A stretch of DNA of 64,000 nt, taken from Pseudomonas sp. NFR16. GTDB taxonomy: Bacteria > Pseudomonadota > Gammaproteobacteria > Pseudomonadales > Pseudomonadaceae. The DNA lies in the NCBI RefSeq assembly GCF_900108875.1, contig NZ_FNYJ01000008.1:124001-188000 (forward strand), read 5' to 3'. The position numbers were made by a program, and so were the translations under genes. This document shows, in pieces, positions 34,977-42,050 of this stretch. Every line of letters starts with the position of its first letter. The stretch's first letter is position 1. The notes beneath the pieces were generated by a model. It was not told the origin of the DNA. It did not search any database and saw only the letters and a list, made by a program, of their open reading frames with translations.

Positions 34977-36314
34977 ATGACATTCGCCTCTCTTGGCCTG
35001 ATCGAACCCCTGCTGCGTGCTCTCGAAACACTCGGCTACCAGACGCCAACCCCCGTTCAGGCCAAGGCAATTCCTCCCGTGCTCGAAGGCCGCGACTTGA
35101 TGGCCGCTGCCCAGACCGGCACCGGCAAAACCGCGGGTTTCGCACTGCCTCTGTTGCAGCGCCTGACCATGGAAGGGCCGAAAGTCGCTGCCAACTCGGT
35201 CCGCGCGCTGGTGCTGGTGCCCACGCGTGAACTCGCCGAACAGGTCCACGAAGCCATTCGCCAATACGCCGAGCATTTGCCTCTGGCCACCTATGCGGTG
35301 TACGGCGGCGTCAGCATCAACCCGCAGATGATGAAACTGCGCCGTGGTGTCGACGTGCTGGTGGCCACGCCCGGTCGCTTGCTGGACTTGCATCGTCAGA
35401 ACGCTGTGAAGTTTTCTCAGGTTCAGACGCTGATCCTCGACGAAGCCGACCGCATGCTCGATCTCGGGTTTTCAGAAGAGCTGCGCGACATCTACGCCGC
35501 ATTGCCCAAACGCCGCCAGACGCTGCTGTTTTCAGCGACTTTCTCGGACCCGATTCGCCTGCTGGCCGGCCAGATGCTCGACAATCCGCTGAGCATCGAG
35601 GTCAGTCCGCGTAACGTCGCGGCGTCTTCGGTGAAGCAGTGGGTCGTGCCGGTGGACAAAAAGCGCAAGAGCGAGCTGTTCATCCATCTGCTCAAGAAAC
35701 TGCGCTGGAGCCAGGTGCTGGTGTTCGCCAAAACCCGCGTTGGCGTCGATCAACTGGTGGACCGCCTGCAAGGCCTGAACATCAACGCCGACGGCATTCA
35801 CGGCGACAAACCCCAGGCCACTCGCCAGCGTGCGCTGGACCGTTTCAAGGCAGGTGAAGTGCAGATTCTGGTGGCCACTGATGTCGCGGCACGTGGCCTG
35901 GACATCGACGATCTGCCAACCGTCGTCAATCTGGATCTGCCGATCGTGGCCGAGGATTACGTTCACCGCATCGGCAGAACCGGGCGCGCGGGCCAGACCG
36001 GCGAGGCGATTTCGCTGGTGTGTGCGGACGAGGTCGAGTTGCTCAGCGCGATCGAGGTGCTGACGCGTCAGACGCTGCAACGCAAGGAAGAGCCGGATTT
36101 CGAGCCCGAGCATCGCGTTCCTGCCACAGACGCCACCGGGGCAATCCTGAAAAAACCGAAGAAGCCGAAGAAACCCAAAGCCAGCGCCGGTGGCAGTAAG
36201 CGCAATCTCGGTAAATGGGTCGACAGCGGTGAATCCGTGGCCCAGGCGCCTGACGTCAAGCCGGTGCGCAAGGTGCCTGCGTTCAATACCGGGCCGCGCA
36301 AGCGCAAGCCATGA
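34977..36314 (+). CDS. rhlE: DEAD-box RNA helicase, RhlE type
   Basis: A 445-residue ATP-dependent RNA helicase. It has the Q motif region (FASLGLIEPLLRALETLGY), motif I AQTGTGKT, motif II DEAD in LDEADRMLDLGF, motif III SATFS, and motif VI HRIGRTGRAGQTG. The last 70 residues are lysine- and proline-rich (KKPKKPKKPKAS) and probably bind RNA non-specifically. RhlE proteins act in ribosome assembly and RNA decay, often in the cold. Pseudomonads carry several, so the symbol indicates subfamily, not proven one-to-one orthology. Confidence 0.88.
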   Translation: MTFASLGLIEPLLRALETLGYQTPTPVQAKAIPPVLEGRDLMAAAQTGTGKTAGFALPLLQRLTMEGPKVAANSVRALVLVPTRELAEQVHEAIRQYAEHLPLATYAVYGGVSINPQMMKLRRGVDVLVATPGRLLDLHRQNAVKFSQVQTLILDEADRMLDLGFSEELRDIYAALPKRRQTLLFSATFSDPIRLLAGQMLDNPLSIEVSPRNVAASSVKQWVVPVDKKRKSELFIHLLKKLRWSQVLVFAKTRVGVDQLVDRLQGLNINADGIHGDKPQATRQRALDRFKAGEVQILVATDVAARGLDIDDLPTVVNLDLPIVAEDYVHRIGRTGRAGQTGEAISLVCADEVELLSAIEVLTRQTLQRKEEPDFEPEHRVPATDATGAILKKPKKPKKPKASAGGSKRNLGKWVDSGESVAQAPDVKPVRKVPAFNTGPRKRKP

Positions 36315-36408
36315 TGCGCTCGGTCGGTGATCTCAAGACGCCATTGTCTTTTGCCCGCCGACCGCTCACCATCGCCTGAGTTACCCGCCTGCCAGATGGA
36401 TAAAAAAA

Positions 36409-37113
36409 TTGGCAGTACGTCCAGCTCATAAGCGCTTCCGGAGTCGGCTGCTATTCGCGCTGGCGACGATGTGCATGGCGTATGTGGGTTACCTTGCCGC
36501 CGACTGGGATTTTTCCGAAATCAGTCGCCGCGCCGAAACCTTGTATGGGCCGTCGGGGGGCGGACGGCAACGCATCGATGCCTGGCAGGATCTGCTGGCA
36601 ACCGAGAAGCAGGTCAGTGAAATGGACAAGCTGGCTGTGGTGAATCAGTTCTTCAACAAGCAGCTGCGCTACGAAGAAGACATCGACCTGTGGCATGAGG
36701 TCGATTACTGGGCCACGCCTGTCGAATCCTTGATCCTGGGCGCCGGTGACTGTGAAGACTACGCCATCGCTAAATATTTCAGCCTCCGCCGACTGGGTAT
36801 TCCGAGCGAGAAACTGCTGATTACCTACGTCAAAGCGCTGCGCCTGAATCGCGCCCACATGGTGCTGACCTACTATTCGAGCCCGAACGCAGTGCCGTTG
36901 GTGCTCGACAGCCTGATCAACGACATCAAACCTGCCAGCGAGCGCCCGGATCTGTTGCCGGTCTACGCCTTCAACGCGCAAGGCGTGTGGCTGCCTGGCC
37001 CGCAGGGCAATAAAAAAACAGGTGACAGCAAACGTCTGTCGCGCTGGCAGGACGTACTAAAAAAAATGGGTGCCGAAGGCTTCCCGACCGAGCCTGGAAA
37101 TGAGGAGCACTGA
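36409..37113 (+). CDS. lapG: LapG periplasmic cysteine protease
   Basis: A 234-residue transglutaminase-like protease. An uncleaved or cleaved N-terminal membrane segment (about 13-30) exports it. The catalytic triad is C115 (GAGDCEDYA), H150 (NRAHMVL) and D167 (LVLDSLI). In P. fluorescens LapG cleaves the large adhesin LapA and releases cells from surfaces unless LapD holds it. The frame opens at TTG 36409 with only a weak GGA upstream. An ATG at 36396 is one base out of frame because of an A7 run, so the true start is uncertain. The stop overlaps the lapD ATG by one base. Confidence 0.9.
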   Translation: MAVRPAHKRFRSRLLFALATMCMAYVGYLAADWDFSEISRRAETLYGPSGGGRQRIDAWQDLLATEKQVSEMDKLAVVNQFFNKQLRYEEDIDLWHEVDYWATPVESLILGAGDCEDYAIAKYFSLRRLGIPSEKLLITYVKALRLNRAHMVLTYYSSPNAVPLVLDSLINDIKPASERPDLLPVYAFNAQGVWLPGPQGNKKTGDSKRLSRWQDVLKKMGAEGFPTEPGNEEH

Positions 37114-39059
37114 TGTCACTGTTCAAGCAGCTGTTCATTGCTATCTGTCTGTTTCTGGTGGTCGCCTTCGCCGGTGGCTTCGTCGTCAGCCTGGAAAGCT
37201 CCAGGGCGCAGTACGTCAACCAGTTGCGTTCCCACGCGCAGGACGCCGCCACCTCGCTGGCGTTATCGCTCAGCGCCAATATCGACGACCCGGCAATGAT
37301 CGAACTGATGGTGACGTCGATCTTTGACAGCGGCTATTACGCCAGCATTCGTGTGGTTGATCTGGCCAGCGGCGCTGCAATCGTCGAACGCCGCGCGGCG
37401 ACCGGCATTCAGGATGTACCGAAATGGTTCGTCGACGCGACAGGGCTCGAGCCCGGCGCCGGCGAAGCCATCGTGAGCCGGGGCTGGCAGCAGACGGCGA
37501 GAGTGGAAGTGGTCAGCCATCCCATGTTCGCGCTGGCCAAGCTGTGGCAAAGCGCGCTCGGCAGTCTCGGCTGGCTGGTCGCCTGCGGCGTCGTCAGTGC
37601 GTTGGCGGGCGGGCTGCTCTTGCGTCGTCAGCTCAAACCTCTGGACTACATGGTGGCGCAGTCTCAGGCGATCGGCCGTCGTGAGTTTCTCACCTCGCCC
37701 GAGTTGCCGCGTACGCCAGAGCTGCGCCGTGTGGTTCAGGCGATGAACCAGATGGTCGAGAAACTCAAGGCGCTGTTCGAGGAGAACACCGAGCGCAGCG
37801 AGCAGCTGCGTGTCGAGTCTTATCAGGACAGTCTTACCGGTCTGTCCAACCGGCGCTACTTCGATATGCAACTCACTGCGCGTGTCAGTCAGCTGGAAGA
37901 CAGCCGCGCAGGTTATTTGCTGCTGCTGCGGGTCAAGGATCTGGCCGGGCTGAACGAGCGTCAGGGCGGCCAGCACGCCGACGCCCTCATCGTCGCGGTC
38001 GCCGAGCTGCTGGTGCGTCAGTGCGAGCCCTTTGCACAGACGCGCAACTTCATCAGCCGCATTCGGGGCGGTGAGTTCGCGGTACTTGCGCCCGGCATGG
38101 TGCGCGAAGATGCCCTGCAACTCGCCCATAACCTTGCAACATCGCTGCGCAGCCTCGAAACGACCGGTGCCTGCGATGTTGCGCCTGTGGCGTACATGGG
38201 ACTTGCGCCGTACAGCCCCGGCGACTCGTCGCTGACCCTGCTGGGGCTGGCCGATCAGGCGCTGTCGCAGGCCGAGGCGGGCGGCGATCCTACGTGGAAC
38301 TGCATTGAACGTGGCGCAATTGGCGATCTGGGCGAAGACCATCATGCCTGGCATCGATTGCTGGACGGGGCCTTGATCCACGGTCGCTTTGAGCTGTTTT
38401 TTCAGCCGGTGGTCGATGCCAGAGAGCCCACCCAGGTGCTGCATTACAAAGTGCTTTCCCGCGTGGTCGATGCGCATGGCCAGACGATTCCCGCCGGGCG
38501 CTTCCTGCCATGGATCGAGCGCTTTGGCTGGTCGTCCCGGCACGATCTGTTGATGCTCGAGCAGGTGCTTCAGCATCTGCAGACGCACGACCAGCGTCTG
38601 GCGTTGAATCTTTCGGCAGCGACGCTGAATGACTCCAGAGCGTTGACCCGCACCGTTGAAGCATTGCGTGCACACCCTGGGCTGGGGCCGCGCCTGACCC
38701 TGGAAATCGGCGAAGAGCAACTGCCGGAGCAGGCGCTGTTGGAAACACTGACCCGGCGGTTGCAAGAGGCGGGATTCTCATTGGCGCTGCAGCACTTTGG
38801 TGGGCGTTTCAGCATCATCGGTAACTTGGCGCATCTGGGGCTGGCGTATCTGAAGATCGATGGCAGTTACATCCGGGCCATCGATCAGGAGAACCACAAG
38901 CGCCTGTTCATCGAGGCTGTGCAGCGGGCCGCGCACAGCATCGATCTGCCATTGATTGCCGAGCGCGTCGAGACCGCAGGAGAGCATCAGGTGCTCGCAG
39001 AAATGGACATCAAGGGTGTGCAAGGTCAGCTCTTTGGTGATCCGGCACCTTGGCAGTGA
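37113..39059 (+). CDS. lapD: LapD c-di-GMP receptor (degenerate GGDEF-EAL)
   Basis: A 648-residue inner-membrane receptor. Two membrane helices (about 7-26 and 150-170) flank a periplasmic LapD domain that binds LapG. A HAMP domain, a signalling helix, and degenerate GGDEF (RGGEF) and EAL (KVL in YKVLSRVVD) domains follow. Loss of the catalytic acidic residues fits a receptor, not an enzyme. When c-di-GMP binds the EAL domain, LapD sequesters LapG and the cell stays attached. ATG overlaps the lapG stop, so the pair is translationally coupled. Confidence 0.93.
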   Translation: MSLFKQLFIAICLFLVVAFAGGFVVSLESSRAQYVNQLRSHAQDAATSLALSLSANIDDPAMIELMVTSIFDSGYYASIRVVDLASGAAIVERRAATGIQDVPKWFVDATGLEPGAGEAIVSRGWQQTARVEVVSHPMFALAKLWQSALGSLGWLVACGVVSALAGGLLLRRQLKPLDYMVAQSQAIGRREFLTSPELPRTPELRRVVQAMNQMVEKLKALFEENTERSEQLRVESYQDSLTGLSNRRYFDMQLTARVSQLEDSRAGYLLLLRVKDLAGLNERQGGQHADALIVAVAELLVRQCEPFAQTRNFISRIRGGEFAVLAPGMVREDALQLAHNLATSLRSLETTGACDVAPVAYMGLAPYSPGDSSLTLLGLADQALSQAEAGGDPTWNCIERGAIGDLGEDHHAWHRLLDGALIHGRFELFFQPVVDAREPTQVLHYKVLSRVVDAHGQTIPAGRFLPWIERFGWSSRHDLLMLEQVLQHLQTHDQRLALNLSAATLNDSRALTRTVEALRAHPGLGPRLTLEIGEEQLPEQALLETLTRRLQEAGFSLALQHFGGRFSIIGNLAHLGLAYLKIDGSYIRAIDQENHKRLFIEAVQRAAHSIDLPLIAERVETAGEHQVLAEMDIKGVQGQLFGDPAPWQ

Positions 39060-39381
39060 TTGGCCGTTTCAAGACGCCAGACGATCATGTTTCTCCCTGA
39101 AAGGGCGGTCATCACGCGGGATAAGAGCCACCGCATCCCGCGCTGAAATACATCATCCAAAGCAATAGTGGAAGCCTCTCCATCATGGTTATCGATCTTG
39201 AAATCGAATACTAGCCTTGTGACATATTTCGCCTGTAATTTATATAAATAGGATCCTAAAGATCTGGCCTGAACCTGCGATACGGTGAGGTGAAGCTGTC
39301 GTCCCGCGACCATTAACTACAAGAGCTACTGGTCATTTTTTATCATCAAAAATGATACTTCCTGCATACAAGGAAATAGTC
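39060..39381. other. Intergenic region upstream of the chemoreceptor gene
   Basis: About 320 bases without a gene. The centre is unusually AT-rich for this window (for example TAATTTATATAAATAG near 39238). It holds a flagellar-type promoter candidate at 39257-39283 and a small ATCAT-AAAA-ATGAT inverted repeat near 39342. No lapD terminator hairpin with a T-tract was recognised. Confidence 0.5.
39257..39283 (+). promoter_or_regulatory. Possible sigma-28 (FliA) promoter
   Basis: TAAA at 39257-39260 is followed after 15 bases by TGCGATAC (39276-39283). The flagellar consensus in gammaproteobacteria is TAAA, 15 bases, then GCCGATAA, so the core CGATA matches. The downstream gene encodes a chemoreceptor, a usual FliA target. 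The transcript leader would be about 90 bases. Confidence 0.4.
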
Positions 39382-41061
39382 GTGACGTTGAATCTACGCC
39401 GCAAGGTCATTCTCCTTGCCATCATCCCGAGCCTGCTGCTGGCTGCGGTCATCAGCTGCATCACCTGGGTCGTGCTGCAAAAGCTCGCCACTCAGGAAGT
39501 GGAGCAAACTCGCGCGCTGCTGCTTGAGGAACGCAAACTGTCGCTGAAGAATTATCAGCAGATCGGCGAGGCGGCGATCAAGCCAATCTACGACGCTTCC
39601 GCGCCTGGCGACATGGACGCTCGTGATCGCGCGCTCAAAGTCCTGAAGAGCCTGCAGTACGACAAGGCCAGTTACTTCTTCGGTTACAACTCGTCCTACG
39701 TGCGCGTGTTCTGGTCCGACAAGGACCTCGACATCGGCAAGAACTTTTCCGACGCCAAGGATGCCAACGGCGTCTATGTCATCCGTGGCCTGGTCGACAA
39801 GGCCAAAGACGGCACTCATTTCTTCCGCTATGACTGGCCGACGCCGGGCAGCGACAAACCGATTCCCAAACTGGGCTACACCTCATACCTGCAGAAGTGG
39901 GACCTGGCGTTTGGCACGCAGGCCAACCTTGACGACATCGATAATCAGGTCGCTGCCATCGCGCAGTCCACGCAAAGCCGCATCGGCTCTTCTGCCGCGC
40001 TGATCGTCGCGATCATCGCGGTGTTTCTCTTGATCGTCGCACTGGTCGGGCTGGTGCTCGGCAACGGCCTGGTCAAGCCGGTGCTGGTGATCAAACAGAA
40101 TCTGGACGACATCGCCGCCGGCGACGGCGACCTGACGCGTCGTCTTCCTGAGAGCGGCAATGATGAATTGGGCGCGCTGTCCAGGTCGTTCAACCAGTTC
40201 GTGGAGAAGATCCACGGGCTGGTTCGCCAGATTGCCGAGATGACCGGGCAGTTGAACAGCCTGGTGGGCGACATGTCGTCTCAGGCGCAACGGTCGGAGG
40301 AGGCGATGGGCCGCCAGCGGCAGGAAACCGACCAGGTCGCCACCGCGATTCACGAGATGTCCTCGGCGGCGCATCAAGTGTCGATCAGCGCGCAGGGCGC
40401 CTCCCAGGCCGCGCGCAAAACCAGCGATGTCGGGCTGGATGCCAAGACCGTCGTCAATAAAAGCATCGACAGCATTCACGCGCTCATTGGCGAAATAGGC
40501 GCGAGCAGTTCGTCGCTCGATCACCTGCGTCAGGATGTGCAATCCATCGCAACGGTGGTGGATGTGATTCGCTCGGTTGCCGAGCAGACCAACCTGCTGG
40601 CGCTCAACGCGGCCATCGAAGCGGCGCGCGCGGGCGATGCCGGGCGTGGTTTTGCTGTCGTCGCCGACGAAGTTCGCGCGCTGGCCAGCCGCACCCAGCA
40701 AAGCACTCAGGAGATCCACGACATGATCAGCTCGCTGCAACGTGGCGCGCAGGATGCCGTGGTCGCCATGAGTCGCTCCAGCGACACCGGCAAGACAACC
40801 GGTGAACTCGCCAACGAAGCCGGCACGTCGCTAGATGCGATTGGCCAGTTGATCGAAACCATCAACGACATGAACGCGCAAATTGCCAGCGCCTCCGAGG
40901 AACAGACCGCTGTCGCGGAGGAGATCAGCCGCAGCATGACCCAGATCGCTCAGGCCGTGGACGAAGTCGCCGACGACGCGCAAGGCGGCGCACAAACCGC
41001 ACGCAGCCTGACCGCCCTGGGCGACCGTCTGGGTGGACTGGTGAAACAATTCAGAATCTGA
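39382..41061 (+). CDS. Methyl-accepting chemotaxis protein with sCache-type sensor
   Basis: A 559-residue chemoreceptor. A first membrane helix (about 8-30) leads to a periplasmic single-Cache domain (about 35-190, with ASYFFGYNSSYVRVFWSDKDLDIGKNF). A second helix (about 200-225), a HAMP domain and a long cytoplasmic signalling hairpin follow. The hairpin tip is recognisable (RSVAEQTNLLALNAAIEAARAGDAGRGFAVVADEVRALA). I chose GTG at 39382 (MTLNLRRKVI), since AAGGAA lies six bases upstream; an ATG at 39352 is less well placed. Ligand unknown; sCache domains often bind small organic acids. Confidence 0.92.
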   Translation: MTLNLRRKVILLAIIPSLLLAAVISCITWVVLQKLATQEVEQTRALLLEERKLSLKNYQQIGEAAIKPIYDASAPGDMDARDRALKVLKSLQYDKASYFFGYNSSYVRVFWSDKDLDIGKNFSDAKDANGVYVIRGLVDKAKDGTHFFRYDWPTPGSDKPIPKLGYTSYLQKWDLAFGTQANLDDIDNQVAAIAQSTQSRIGSSAALIVAIIAVFLLIVALVGLVLGNGLVKPVLVIKQNLDDIAAGDGDLTRRLPESGNDELGALSRSFNQFVEKIHGLVRQIAEMTGQLNSLVGDMSSQAQRSEEAMGRQRQETDQVATAIHEMSSAAHQVSISAQGASQAARKTSDVGLDAKTVVNKSIDSIHALIGEIGASSSSLDHLRQDVQSIATVVDVIRSVAEQTNLLALNAAIEAARAGDAGRGFAVVADEVRALASRTQQSTQEIHDMISSLQRGAQDAVVAMSRSSDTGKTTGELANEAGTSLDAIGQLIETINDMNAQIASASEEQTAVAEEISRSMTQIAQAVDEVADDAQGGAQTARSLTALGDRLGGLVKQFRI

Positions 41062-41110
41062 AAATAGCGCGATGTGCGGGGTCGGGAGACGCCGCGATTC
41101 TTGAAACGCT

Positions 41111-41673
41111 CGACGCCTTCCGACTGCAGCCGGTCCTACGAAAAGCTTGCAACCTTCGTAGGACCGGCTTTAGCCGGGAAGAGGCCGGTGCGTATCGTGA
41201 AGATGTAGCGTCTGGAAATCAGTCTTCGCGAGCAAGCTCGCTCCCACCGGTTCGGGTGCCTGGCGCGAGACCACGCCACGCCGCAATGCCCTTGTGGGAG
41301 TGAGCCAACTGTCTTTAACGCACCCTTAGTTCTACGGCGTAACAGTCGACGCCTTCCCGGCTAAAGCCGGTCCTACGAAAAACTTGCAGCCACTGTAGGA
41401 CCGGCTTAAGCCGGGAAGAGGCCGGTGCATATCGTGAAGATTTAGCGTCTGGAAATCAGCCTTCGCGAGCAAGCTCGCTCCCACCGGTTCGGGTGCCTGG
41501 CGCGAGACCACGCCACGCCGCAATGCCCTTGTGGGAGTGAGCCAACTGTCTTTAACGCACCCTTAGTTCTACGGCGTAACAGTCGACGCCTTCCCGGCTA
41601 AAGCCGGTCCTACGAAAAACTTGCAGCCGCTGTAGGACCGGCTTTAGCCGGGAAGAGGCCGGTGTGTGAGGTG
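41111..41673. repeat. Tandem array of a 236-bp REP mosaic unit
   Basis: A unit of 236-237 bases starting CGACGCCTTCC recurs at 41111 and 41347 and begins a third, partial copy at 41584. The two full copies are almost identical from about 41190 onward, with only a few substitutions. Each unit contains an inverted pair of GTAGGACCGGCTTTAGCC elements, a GCGAGCAAGCTCGCTCCCA element and a CTTGTGGGAGTGAGCCAACT element. So both repeat families of the window are combined in one module that has been tandemly duplicated. It fills the 670-base gap between the chemoreceptor gene and the DUF2845 gene. No gene is present. Confidence 0.93.
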
Positions 41674-41732
41674 GAGATGTTTCTGCTGAAAACCAGTCTT
41701 CGCGAGCAAGCGCCCAAGGTTTTTGAACGGTG

Positions 41733-42044
41733 CTATTTGCCCCGCTTGCTGTTGATTTCCACCAGCTTGCCACCTTCAAACCGCAGGTACTGATACATCC
41801 CGTTGTTCGGGCCGTAGATCCATTCCTGAACCTGCACCTGATCCACCTGCCGGAAATGGTTGACGGTTTCCTTGTAGCCGATGATGTCCTGACTGACCGG
41901 CTGGCCGCATTTCTGCTGGACTTCGAACATACGGTCGCCTTCGCTGATCAACTGGCTGCCGCAGCGCAGCGTGTCGGCGTGAGCCAAACCGGTCGACGCC
42001 ATCAAACCGAGAACGATCGCTATCCTCGTACGCACATTCTTCAA
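41733..42044 (-). CDS. DUF2845 periplasmic protein
   Basis: A 103-residue protein with a cleavable signal peptide (IAIVLGLMASTGLAHA). The mature part begins DTLRCGSQLISEGDRMFEVQQKCGQP, with the two conserved cysteines of DUF2845, and ends EWIYGPNNGMYQYLRFEGGKLVEI. Several one-domain relatives resemble outer-membrane assembly lipoprotein folds. Function is unknown. It starts 6 bases after the stop of the large DUF748 gene, so they form an operon. Confidence 0.87.
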   Translation of the reverse strand: MKNVRTRIAIVLGLMASTGLAHADTLRCGSQLISEGDRMFEVQQKCGQPVSQDIIGYKETVNHFRQVDQVQVQEWIYGPNNGMYQYLRFEGGKLVEINSKRGK

Positions 42045-42050
42045 AAGTAA

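Noticed and set aside
41111..41673. CRISPR array
   Set aside because: Repeat unit is 236 bases and internally palindromic, with no short regular repeats and unique spacers; no cas gene is present in the window.
41332..41779. Short open frames across the repeat array
   Set aside because: They repeat with the 236-base unit and translate REP palindromes; no coding signal is present.
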